Below are positions 30,872 through 38,918 of a stretch of DNA of 39,972 nucleotides, one piece after another. The stretch's first letter is position 1. Every line of letters starts with the position of its first letter. Under the pieces are notes generated by a model. It ran no database searches. It had not been told where the DNA came from and saw only the letters and a program-made list of their open reading frames with translations. Origin of the DNA: Sulfurospirillum sp. (GTDB taxonomy: Bacteria > Campylobacterota > Campylobacteria > Campylobacterales > Sulfurospirillaceae); contig JAGOZL010000006.1 in the NCBI GenBank assembly GCA_018058685.1, positions 1 through 39,972 of the forward strand, read 5' to 3'. Both the position numbers and the translations under genes were made by a program.

Positions 30872-33001
30872 TTAGCTTTTGAGCATCAAAAGGTCTTTAG
30901 GATAGGTGGAAATATCTTGCGAAGTGGATTCGGTGGAGAGTTCTTCAAGCGTGGTATGAAGATTTACATGTAAAGCAAATTCTTTGATGAGCGCATCTGG
31001 ACCAAAAAGATGCAAATAAGCACTTAAAGACTTTTCCCAATCAATAGCCGACGCACATTCTTGGTAAGCATCTTTAAATTGTGCGATGTAGAGTCTTCTC
31101 ATTAAAAAAGAGACATTAGCTCTGCAAACAGAAATCGCCATATATGGAATCAAAGCAGCATAGACACTTGGATAGGCTTTGGCTTCAATGGCTTCGAGCT
31201 GTTTGGCTTGAAAGTGTAATTTACGCTCTTCAAGCTCTTTGATTGGCTCATAGTTGAGTCCTAGTTTGAATTGGTCTTGTGTTTTAATGGCTTCAAAAAG
31301 TAAATTATGCTCAATTTGGGTTTCAAGCGTACTGAGCGCATTGGAAACTTCTTTGAGTCGTATGGCTTGGTTGCGGTAGGGTAAAAAATCATGAAGCATC
31401 GAGGTTAAACTTAGAGCTTGCATATAGTTTCTTTCTTCTAAAAGCGTGGTAATTTGCAGTTGGAGTTTTTCGCCTAAGAGAAGCACCTTTTTGTACAAAG
31501 GAGTAAATTCTAAAAAAGTATTTTGAGAGACTAATTTAAAATAGAGTGCAAAATTTTTATCACGAATGGCTGATTCGCTAAGCATAAAAATCTTTGAATT
31601 ATGCAGCATTTGCTCTATCATTACTTTTTTTTCTTCAACATCTAAAAAAAGTTTGAGGCTATCTTTTGCCGCTTCTTTGTTTAAGATAGGTTCACGTGAA
31701 AGTAAAATTTGTGCTTTTTGAAGGTTCTTATTCCATAAAGCTTCCATTTGGGCATAGATAGCGCTTTTCTTCAAGATGGGTTTAGAAGAGGCAAGCTCAT
31801 AAGCAGGAGCAAAATGAAAGCTTCTGAAATAGCGATGCAAAGACATCAAATCAGGTTGTAACTCTTCTATTTGGGTAAATTCAAGTTTACATTTAGGGTG
31901 AAATAAAAAAGGTTCAGCCATGTTTTTTGCTTCTTCAAGATGCCCTGAAGAGATAAGGTTGATAATGGTCTCTTTTTGCACCAGCCATTCATCGTAAATA
32001 AGGCGTGTGTCACGGTGCGACATGAGAAAAATATTTTTAGTAAAAAGGATAGAAGCTTCTTTAATTTTTTTTAGCTTGATGTAGAGCTTAAACTGCTCTT
32101 CAAATTCTCGATGATTGAGAAATAAAAGTTCACCTGATTTGAATCCAAAAATAAAATAACGCCCCGTTCGTACAAAAGAGGTGATTCCAAGATACGGGAG
32201 TTTGACAGAAAATAAGACTTCCATACTCTTTACATGTAACGCAAACAAAACGGACTCTCGTGTCCCGATATAAACAAATTTTTTACTGTGTGAGAGGGTT
32301 AAATAAGAGGGCCAAAGATTTTCATCTAAAAGTGTTTGTTTCACAATACGTTCTTTAGCAATATCGATTTTGATGATTTTACCATTGCGTGTGATGGCAA
32401 GGAGAGTATTCTCCGAGATAAATGTCATCATCTCCACCACTTCTTCTAAACGTTTATGAAAAATAACTTCTTGTGTGTTGTAACGGTAAACAATCAACCC
32501 TTTTGAAAAAGAAGCACGTGCGGCTAGCTGGGTCTCTTCATTAAGCGTTACAGCGGTAATAGTGTCACTTGAGCGGGGCAGTTCTGCGATAAGATGCCCA
32601 TCATCGGTGTGAATAATAAATGTACGACCTTTTTCATTGCCTGTAATAAGTATTTTATCACTCTCTCCAAAACGCGCCTTTGTGACACGTGCTCCAGCAT
32701 TGTGTGTGAAGTTGCAAATTTTGTTGAGTTTAGTTTTGGTATCGAGGATATATTCTGCTCCTTGGGTCGAAAAAGAGACATACGCTCTTTTTGCGCCAAG
32801 TGCGGCAGGGCGTTGATAATAATCAAAGAGTGAAGGGGTATACAAGGTACTAAGCGTGGTGCTTTTAATCGTTTCAAGCCGTGTGAGGTCAATTTTGTGC
32901 AATGCATAGTTATTGTCAATCACATGCAGCGTATTTTCATCCGCAAGTGCTATGCGTGAGATGGGAGCGTGAAACGTTATTTCTCGAGAACTTGGCAGCA
33001 T
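30872..33001 (-). CDS. Unknown beta-propeller plus helical-repeat protein
   Basis: 709 residues. About 10-300 are WD40-like strand repeats ('ISRIALADENTLHVIDNNYALHKIDL', 'RVTKARFGESDKILITGNEKGRTFIIHTDDGHLIAEL', 'TITAVTLNEETQLAARASFSKGLIVYRY', 'VVEMMTFISENTLLAITRNGKIIKID', 'SYLTLSHSKKFVYIGTRESVLFALHV'). About 300-709 are amphipathic helices like a TPR or alpha-solenoid. No signal peptide or membrane helix, so probably a cytoplasmic scaffold. It begins 25 bases inside the preceding receiver gene, with GAGGA ten bases before the ATG, so the two are translated together. Palindromes at 30964-30973 and 32230-32239. No family name can be given. Confidence 0.8.
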   Translation of the reverse strand: MLPSSREITFHAPISRIALADENTLHVIDNNYALHKIDLTRLETIKSTTLSTLYTPSLFDYYQRPAALGAKRAYVSFSTQGAEYILDTKTKLNKICNFTHNAGARVTKARFGESDKILITGNEKGRTFIIHTDDGHLIAELPRSSDTITAVTLNEETQLAARASFSKGLIVYRYNTQEVIFHKRLEEVVEMMTFISENTLLAITRNGKIIKIDIAKERIVKQTLLDENLWPSYLTLSHSKKFVYIGTRESVLFALHVKSMEVLFSVKLPYLGITSFVRTGRYFIFGFKSGELLFLNHREFEEQFKLYIKLKKIKEASILFTKNIFLMSHRDTRLIYDEWLVQKETIINLISSGHLEEAKNMAEPFLFHPKCKLEFTQIEELQPDLMSLHRYFRSFHFAPAYELASSKPILKKSAIYAQMEALWNKNLQKAQILLSREPILNKEAAKDSLKLFLDVEEKKVMIEQMLHNSKIFMLSESAIRDKNFALYFKLVSQNTFLEFTPLYKKVLLLGEKLQLQITTLLEERNYMQALSLTSMLHDFLPYRNQAIRLKEVSNALSTLETQIEHNLLFEAIKTQDQFKLGLNYEPIKELEERKLHFQAKQLEAIEAKAYPSVYAALIPYMAISVCRANVSFLMRRLYIAQFKDAYQECASAIDWEKSLSAYLHLFGPDALIKEFALHVNLHTTLEELSTESTSQDISTYPKDLLMLKS
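30964..30973. repeat. TTACATGTAA palindrome in the propeller gene
   Basis: Reads Leu-His-Val-Asn near the C-terminus. Confidence 0.9.
32230..32239. repeat. TTACATGTAA palindrome in the propeller gene
   Basis: Reads Leu-His-Val-Lys at the end of the propeller domain ('ALHVKSM'). Confidence 0.9.
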
Positions 33002-34266
33002 AACTCAAAATCCTCTTGCTTAATAATGCACACAAGATAGCTTTGCGCTTCAAAAGAAGATACCTTAATAAGCACTTCTTGAAGACCTCCGAGTGATTTG
33101 ATGGTTCCTTTAAATGTGATATCACCCTCAAATGGCCATTGCTCCAAAATGGCATAAACACTCTCATAATAATCCATCTCTTCAAAATAAACAATCTCTT
33201 TTAAAGAAGCTGATTTACTAGAGAGTTTTCCAAGCAGTGTTTCATCGCTATGATAAAGAAGCATATCCTCAAGTCCTTTATTATGGGCTTGAAGCAAAAA
33301 GTCATTACTAATCAATGCGCTAGGAAAAGGAAGCATTTTCAAAAAGTGCTCAGAGGTGATTTTTAAAGCTTGCTCCACATCTTCTTTTGCCACTTGTTCT
33401 TGCGCAGTGTGCAAGTCCGTTAAATCTTGAATAATACCTACAAACTCGATAATCTCACCTTCATTGTTTAGAATGGGTACAACGGTTGTGTAGTGGTAGA
33501 GTGGGGTAAGGAATTTGGTTTGATTGGTGAGGTATCCTTGCCACATCTGTTTTGAAAGAATGGTTTTCCACAAATCTTCAAAAACAGTTTTAGGAGTTAG
33601 GGGAGAGCCAATGATATTATGCTTTTTACCGACAATATCTTCTTTGCTATACCCTGTACTTTTGCAAAAGTTTTCATTCACATCTTTGATAATGCCATTG
33701 GTATCAGTGATAGAGACAATGCATGCTTTATCCAAAGCTTCTTTGTAGGATTTTAAAATAGAGCTTTTTAAATCAAGTGTGCGAGATTGAACTTCTGTTA
33801 GACGCTTAAGTTTGACATTGGCGTTTTCAAGGTCTTCGCGATACCTTTGTAACTCCTTTTTGTGGTGTATGTGTTCCACAATCTTGTGTAAAACTTTAAA
33901 AATTTGTTCACTGCGAAGGGGCTTTGTGATGAAATTATCAACGCCTAGGCTAATTAGTTTGACCAAGTATTCAACCTCATTATGCGCTGAGGTGACAAGA
34001 ACAGCTTGTTCTGGATAGAGCGCTTTGATATGCTCAATCATCTCAATTCCATCCATTACAGGCATGCGTATATCGGTAATGACGATATGGTAATGATTTG
34101 CCGCGAGTTTTTCTAGTCCTTCTTGTCCATCTTGTGCTAAATCAACATGTTCAAAAATATCGCTTAAAAAAATACTTACCTCTTCACGCAATGAAAGATC
34201 ATCTTCCACATACAGCACCCTTAAATCTTTACTCCAAGTGATGAGTTGGTCGATTGTATTTTCCAT
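32977..34266 (-). CDS. Response regulator with PAS sensor domains and no recognised output
   Basis: 429 residues. Receiver domain at about 14-130 with acidic pocket 'YVEDD', phosphoacceptor D65 in 'IVITDIRMP' and K115 in 'NFITKPL'. A coiled coil (about 130-175) leads to a PAS domain ('ACIVSITDTNGIIKDVNENFCKSTGYSKEDIVGKKHNIIGSPLTP...FVGIIQDLTDLH', about 185-300). The remaining 130 residues ('PFPSALISNDFLLQAHNKGLEDM...') look like a second, divergent PAS. No kinase, GGDEF, EAL or DNA-binding domain is visible. The ATG at 34266 follows GGAG at five bases. It overlaps the propeller gene by 25 bases and is divergent from the OmpR-type regulator. Confidence 0.85.
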   Translation of the reverse strand: MENTIDQLITWSKDLRVLYVEDDLSLREEVSIFLSDIFEHVDLAQDGQEGLEKLAANHYHIVITDIRMPVMDGIEMIEHIKALYPEQAVLVTSAHNEVEYLVKLISLGVDNFITKPLRSEQIFKVLHKIVEHIHHKKELQRYREDLENANVKLKRLTEVQSRTLDLKSSILKSYKEALDKACIVSITDTNGIIKDVNENFCKSTGYSKEDIVGKKHNIIGSPLTPKTVFEDLWKTILSKQMWQGYLTNQTKFLTPLYHYTTVVPILNNEGEIIEFVGIIQDLTDLHTAQEQVAKEDVEQALKITSEHFLKMLPFPSALISNDFLLQAHNKGLEDMLLYHSDETLLGKLSSKSASLKEIVYFEEMDYYESVYAILEQWPFEGDITFKGTIKSLGGLQEVLIKVSSFEAQSYLVCIIKQEDFELCCQVLEK

Positions 34267-34358
34267 CGTAACTCCGATTTTAATTTCTTTCAAGTATTAT
34301 ATACCCAAAACGTTGCATTTGTGTTATATAATTATGAAAATTTGGAAGGAAGTATTTT
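34267..34358. promoter_or_regulatory. Divergent promoters of the two response-regulator genes
   Basis: TATAAT at 34327-34332 toward the OmpR-type gene, and ATTATA at 34296-34301 (TATAAT on the minus strand) toward the receiver-PAS gene. Both are about 30 bases from their start codons; the 92-base gap would let one regulator control both. Confidence 0.55.
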
Positions 34359-35060
34359 ATGGGGCATTGCCTATCATTACTTTTAGTTGAGGATGATCTC
34401 TCTTTACTCGAAGAATTAAAACTCTTTTTGAGTGATTTTTTTAGCGATATTATCACTGCGACAAGCTCAGAAGAGGCACATAAGCTTTTTTTTGAACGCT
34501 CTTTTGACTTGGTCATCACTGACATCAGGCTTCCGCAACAAAGTGGTCTTAGTTTGGTAGAAAAAATCAAGAAGAGAGTACCTGAACAACGCATCATTGT
34601 GATGTCCGCATATCAAGATATTGATTATTTTTTAAAGAGCATTGAGCTTAAAATTTATGGCTTTTTAACCAAGCCTTTTGATTCACAAAAATTGATTTCC
34701 ATGATGCTCAAAATCACCGCAGAGCTAGAGCAGTCTAAAACTAAAACCCTTTCCAGCCATCGTGTTCAACTCTTAGCATCTTGTGTATTCGACACCTTTA
34801 CAAAATCGTTACATGTAAATGATGTTTTACAAGAATTAACGCAAAAAGAGGAGCAATTATTGGCTTTGTTGGTCAAGCATCGAAACCATTTTGTCTCAAA
34901 TGAGCTGATTGCGAAGATGGTTTGGGAGAGTGATGAGGTGAACAACTCAACCCTACGAGCCCTTATCAAACGATTGCGTGATAAGTTAGGCTCAGAGGAG
35001 AGTATTGCTAATCTTAAAGGAAGAGGGTATAAGCTTAATTCAATTTTTGAGGCTGAGTGA
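34359..35060 (+). CDS. OmpR/PhoB-family response regulator
   Basis: 233 residues. Receiver at about 5-120 with 'LVEDD', phosphoacceptor D55 in 'LVITDIRLPQQSGL' and K105 in 'GFLTKPF'. The C-terminal winged helix (about 135-230) has 'LTQKEEQLLALLVKHRNHFVSNELIAKMVWESDEVNNSTLRALIKRLRDKLGSEESIANLKGRGYKL', the typical OmpR pattern. This is the only DNA-binding output in the signalling island. GGAAGGA lies eight bases before the ATG. Its end overlaps the convergent EAL gene by 26 bases. Palindrome at 34809-34818. Confidence 0.95.
   Translation: MGHCLSLLLVEDDLSLLEELKLFLSDFFSDIITATSSEEAHKLFFERSFDLVITDIRLPQQSGLSLVEKIKKRVPEQRIIVMSAYQDIDYFLKSIELKIYGFLTKPFDSQKLISMMLKITAELEQSKTKTLSSHRVQLLASCVFDTFTKSLHVNDVLQELTQKEEQLLALLVKHRNHFVSNELIAKMVWESDEVNNSTLRALIKRLRDKLGSEESIANLKGRGYKLNSIFEAE
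34809..34818. repeat. TTACATGTAA palindrome in the OmpR-type gene
   Basis: Reads Leu-His-Val-Asn ('SLHVNDV') in the linker before the DNA-binding domain. Confidence 0.9.
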
Positions 35061-36756
35061 AAAAATAACCTTGAGAATAATCAACTCCTAGCGAGCAAAC
35101 TGTTTCAAACTCTTCTTTGGTTGAGACAAATTCTGCGATGACTTTAATGTGCATCTTGTGTGCCATAAAAACGATGCTTTCAACGATATTTTGATTGCGT
35201 TCACTGTGTTCAATGCCTTTAATAAACTGTCCGTCTATTTTAACAAAATCAACCCCGCACTGTTCAAAACGGTTAAAATTTGAGCGGTCACTCCCAAAAT
35301 CATCTAGTGCCAGTTTATAGCCAAGCTCTTTAAACTTTTCCAAACTTTTTAACGCGATACTGTTGGCATCATTTAAAATAATATCTTCTAAAATCTCTAA
35401 CACCACACGAGAGGGGTCAATACCATTTTGTTCTTGTTTGAGTTTTAAAAATTCAATAAATGAAGGGTTGAAAAGGTCTTCATTAGTGATATTAATCGAA
35501 AAATGAATCTCTTTTCCTGAAAAAATCTTGAAGCATTTATTCACCATTGTTCGTGTTAAATTGCTCATTAAACCACTGCGTCTGGCCGCTTCTAAAAAAT
35601 ACGCAGGCGAGATAAATGCCCCTTCTTCTTCAATACGAGCAAGACATTCATATGAGACAATTTCTTGGGTTTTATTATCAACGATGGGGTGAAATAAAGG
35701 GATTACGCGATCTTCTTCTAAAGCAGAGCGAAACTTTTGAATCCACGTTGTTTCCATAAAAATTTTTTGTGTGGAAACACACTCGGCATTATAGGTATTG
35801 ATTTGGTTGGGAAGTCCTGTGAGCCCAGCTTCTTTGAGAGCGGTACGAGCATTGGGTAAGAGCATGGTGGGTTCGTTGGAGCTTGCGATACCACATGAAA
35901 GTGTAACGTAGATTGGATGTTCATTGCCCTCAGCCACGGGTGTTTCTTTGAAAAATGCTTGAATTTGAGTGGCTAAAGAGAGTGGGTCGATGAGTAATTT
36001 ATCGCATAAAATGACAAATTCATCGGAATTGTATTTAAATAAGTTAACCTCTTCTGGAAGATTGTAGTGTAAAAACTCTCCAACTTTTGCTAAAACGCTA
36101 TCGCCTAGTTCAAAGCCATAGGTTTGGTTGATAGTGCTTAAATCATCGATATTGTAAAGAATCGCACAGATTTTTTGTCCCTTAGGCAGCGCATCAAGAT
36201 AGTGATAAAGCATCGTGGCATTTTGAAGTTTTGTGACTTTATCAATCGTTAAAAACTCGTGCATTTTTTCATAACTGCGCTCTAACGCAACCGTTTTTTC
36301 TTCAACCATCTCTTGAAGCTTTGTTTTATACACTTCATTTTCTTTGCGGACATTAACCATCTCAGCTGTTTTATATAAGGTATCAATCAGCTGTTCAAAA
36401 TCGATAGGCTTTAAAATATAGCCCGTAATATTGTTGCGAATACTCTCTAAAAAATATTCCGTTTCATTGTGCGCAGAGACAACCATCACCGCTTGGTCAG
36501 GGTTTTGAAGATGAATATTTTTCAGCAACTCGATACCATTCATAAACGGCATATTCAAATCCGTTATAACGATGTCATACGCAAAAGGATTTTGCTGATA
36601 GGCTTCAAACGCAACTTTGCCATTGTCACATTCTTCGACATTGAAGCGAAGATCTCTTAAAATGGAAGCAGTGGTTTCTCTTAAATCAAGGTCATCTTCC
36701 GCATAAAGAATACGCATATGTGAACTAAGATTGATTAAGGCTTCTAAATTCTTCAC
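35035..36756 (-). CDS. Response regulator with degenerate GGDEF and EAL domains (probable c-di-GMP phosphodiesterase)
   Basis: 573 residues. Receiver at about 14-130 with 'YAEDD', D66 in 'IVITDLNMP' and K116 in 'YILKPI'. The GGDEF domain (about 165-325) has NSDEF at 243-247 in place of GGDEF, so it is unlikely to make c-di-GMP. The EAL domain (about 340-573) has ECL (370-372) for EAL but keeps the catalytic set: Asn in 'INITNEDL', Glu in 'VLEILED', DD in 'LALDDFGS', Lys in 'VKIDGQFI', Glu in 'IAEFVS' and Gln in 'YSQGYFF'. It probably hydrolyses c-di-GMP under phosphorylation control. Start is GTG, overlapping the kinase stop by four bases, with AAGGAG about ten bases upstream. Confidence 0.92.
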   Translation of the reverse strand: MKNLEALINLSSHMRILYAEDDLDLRETTASILRDLRFNVEECDNGKVAFEAYQQNPFAYDIVITDLNMPFMNGIELLKNIHLQNPDQAVMVVSAHNETEYFLESIRNNITGYILKPIDFEQLIDTLYKTAEMVNVRKENEVYKTKLQEMVEEKTVALERSYEKMHEFLTIDKVTKLQNATMLYHYLDALPKGQKICAILYNIDDLSTINQTYGFELGDSVLAKVGEFLHYNLPEEVNLFKYNSDEFVILCDKLLIDPLSLATQIQAFFKETPVAEGNEHPIYVTLSCGIASSNEPTMLLPNARTALKEAGLTGLPNQINTYNAECVSTQKIFMETTWIQKFRSALEEDRVIPLFHPIVDNKTQEIVSYECLARIEEEGAFISPAYFLEAARRSGLMSNLTRTMVNKCFKIFSGKEIHFSINITNEDLFNPSFIEFLKLKQEQNGIDPSRVVLEILEDIILNDANSIALKSLEKFKELGYKLALDDFGSDRSNFNRFEQCGVDFVKIDGQFIKGIEHSERNQNIVESIVFMAHKMHIKVIAEFVSTKEEFETVCSLGVDYSQGYFFTQPQKLN

Positions 36757-38918
36757 GCGTTCTTTTCTCCTTGAAAGGTAATGACAAATTTTGCACCCTT
36801 ACTTGTATTTGAAGCACTAAGTGTCCCGTGGCAATGCTGTTCGATAATCATCTTTGACATATAAAGTCCTAGTCCCGTTCCATTTTTCTCATTTTTAGTT
36901 GAAAAATAAGGGTCAAAAATCTTCTCCATAATCTCAGGCTTAATACCGCCTGCATTATCTTCGACTTCGATGATAAAATGATTTTCTTCTTCGTAAGCAC
37001 GAACGAAAATTGTACCATCTTCTATCTTATGTTCCAAAATAGCATCATGTGCATTTTTGATGATATTCATCAGCACTTGAGTGATTTTTTTGCCATAAGT
37101 AACGAATGTGGCGTGCGACTCATTTTTTACATGTAAAGCGATATTGTTGATTTCAAGGCTCTTTCCGATAATACCAAAGGTATTTTGCAAAATACTCTCA
37201 ATCGATACTTCTTCATGCTCTTGTTCTGGCTTAAAAAAATTGCGAAAGTCATCAATGGTGGAAGTGAGGTATTTGAGATAATTATCCATCTTCGCAATAG
37301 AACTTTCTAAGTATGCTTTATGCTCAAGTCTGCCTTCATCCGTGTTTAAATCAAATTTATTGAGCGTTGCTTTGAGTTTGATGCTCATCAGAACTGTTCC
37401 AATGGCTCCCAAAGGTTGGCGCCATTGGTGCGCTATCATGCTGATCATCTCACCCATTTGCGCAAGGCGTGATTGGTGAATCATGATTTTTTGGGCTTCC
37501 ATGTTTTTCTCAACGCCCTGAGCGATTTTACGCTCCATCGAGCCATAAAGCTCTTGCAAAGTTTTACTCATGGTCGTGAAGTTTTCGATTAAAGTATCGA
37601 TTTCTAAAATACCTGAGCGCTCCAGCTTGGTAATAGAAAGTTTGCCTTTTAAATCTTTCGTGGCTTCAATGAGGTTTTGAATAGGGCTTAGTATACGATT
37701 GGAAAAATCTTTGGAACGCTTGATGATAAGCACTAAAAAGACAAGATAAAAAAGAGCCATAAAGATAAGTGCAAAGTAACCAATGGTATCGGTTTTTGCT
37801 TTGAGTGCTTGTGAAGGGGCTAGCAAAGAGTCTTCATCTAAAAGTAAAATCAGTCGCCAATCCGTCTCTTCAATACTATTTTGTGTAATAATCAAACGAT
37901 TTTGTTTACTTTCAAAACGGGATAAGTTTTCGTTGTTTTTAATGATTTGGTTGAGGTATTGGCTTAAGCTATTGGTGTTTTGAAAAAGATTGAAATCTTT
38001 TGGCTTGGCGATGGTTTGAACCACAGGCGCTTCATACGTGTGCGATGTCAGCTCCCTAAGCCCCAACAAAGGCTCTAACGCACTGTCCATAGCTAAGATG
38101 TTGCCTGATTTATCCACGAGCATGGCAGAAGAAGTGTAGGGGAGTTTGATGGATAATATATTGGTGATAAGTTTATCAATCGTCACATCGATACCTACAA
38201 CACCTTCTAAAAATTCACCTTTATACACAGGAGCAATAGCACTTATCATCCATCCCGCACCCGCTGGGTCAAGGTAGGCTTCTGTCCAGACCACTTTTTT
38301 AGAAGGGTTATGCTTCGCATCAGCAAGGTAGTAAAAGTTATAGATAGGAATATCGATGTCATGCGGATATTGCTCTAGGGCATCTTTCATATACGGACAA
38401 AGTCGGTTCATCGAGTCAAAACTGTTGAAATAAAGCTGTGCGATATTTTCATTGCTGTGTAAAACAGAGTTATACAAATCGTCCATCGACTCTGTCGCAA
38501 TGGCCTTTTCTAAGCGATTGGGGTTGCTTTTTTGAACATTGGAAAAGAAAAGGGTACATGAGTTCTCTTTTCGCTTAGCATTGACTATGACACCATCGTT
38601 TGTAACGGTGTAAATTGGGTCATTTGTTTTTACATGTAAAGGGTTGTAAGAGGAAAAAAACGTTTCATGCCCTTTTTGAAATAAGGCGGTAATGTTTGCA
38701 ATAGAGCGAAATTCATTGTTTACGATGGTCGCGGAACGCTGAGAAATCTCTTTGATATTGGCTTTTGTCTCTTCAATCAATGCTTTTTGTGTTGCTTCGT
38801 TCACAAAGGCATTACTCCAAAAGTAAGCCACTAAAAGCATTGTTTCGATAATCAAAAGAGGAAAAATAATCGATTTTAGGTACTCTTGTTTGATAAGATT
38901 TTGAAGTGTGTTTTTCAT
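36753..38918 (-). CDS. Membrane sensor histidine kinase with dCache-like periplasmic domain
   Basis: 721 residues. Transmembrane helices at about 17-36 and 378-399 enclose a 340-residue periplasmic domain with the double-Cache pattern ('PIYNFYYLADAKHNPSKKVVWTEAYLDPAGAGWMISAIAPVYKGEFLEGVVGIDVTIDKL', 'SAMLVDKSGNILAMD'). A HAMP-like linker follows. The transmitter has the phospho-His H497 in 'MISMIAHQWRQPLG', N-box 'QVLMNIIKNAHDAI', 'VEDNAGGI' and 'GTGLGLYMSKMII'. Cache domains bind small organic ligands; which one is unknown. It is coupled to the EAL regulator by GTGA. Palindromes at 37127-37136 and 38630-38639. Confidence 0.93.
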   Translation of the reverse strand: MKNTLQNLIKQEYLKSIIFPLLIIETMLLVAYFWSNAFVNEATQKALIEETKANIKEISQRSATIVNNEFRSIANITALFQKGHETFFSSYNPLHVKTNDPIYTVTNDGVIVNAKRKENSCTLFFSNVQKSNPNRLEKAIATESMDDLYNSVLHSNENIAQLYFNSFDSMNRLCPYMKDALEQYPHDIDIPIYNFYYLADAKHNPSKKVVWTEAYLDPAGAGWMISAIAPVYKGEFLEGVVGIDVTIDKLITNILSIKLPYTSSAMLVDKSGNILAMDSALEPLLGLRELTSHTYEAPVVQTIAKPKDFNLFQNTNSLSQYLNQIIKNNENLSRFESKQNRLIITQNSIEETDWRLILLLDEDSLLAPSQALKAKTDTIGYFALIFMALFYLVFLVLIIKRSKDFSNRILSPIQNLIEATKDLKGKLSITKLERSGILEIDTLIENFTTMSKTLQELYGSMERKIAQGVEKNMEAQKIMIHQSRLAQMGEMISMIAHQWRQPLGAIGTVLMSIKLKATLNKFDLNTDEGRLEHKAYLESSIAKMDNYLKYLTSTIDDFRNFFKPEQEHEEVSIESILQNTFGIIGKSLEINNIALHVKNESHATFVTYGKKITQVLMNIIKNAHDAILEHKIEDGTIFVRAYEEENHFIIEVEDNAGGIKPEIMEKIFDPYFSTKNEKNGTGLGLYMSKMIIEQHCHGTLSASNTSKGAKFVITFQGEKNA
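37127..37136. repeat. TTACATGTAA palindrome in the dCache kinase gene
   Basis: Reads Leu-His-Val-Lys in the ATP-binding domain ('ALHVKNE'). The tandem kinase has unrelated sequence at the corresponding place. Confidence 0.9.
38630..38639. repeat. TTACATGTAA palindrome in the dCache kinase gene
   Basis: Reads Leu-His-Val-Lys in the periplasmic domain ('PLHVKTN'). Confidence 0.9.

Noticed and set aside
34145-34150. ACATGT at 34145-34150 as another copy
   Set aside because: Flanked by AA...TC (AACATGTT), not TT/AA, so it does not fit the repeat.
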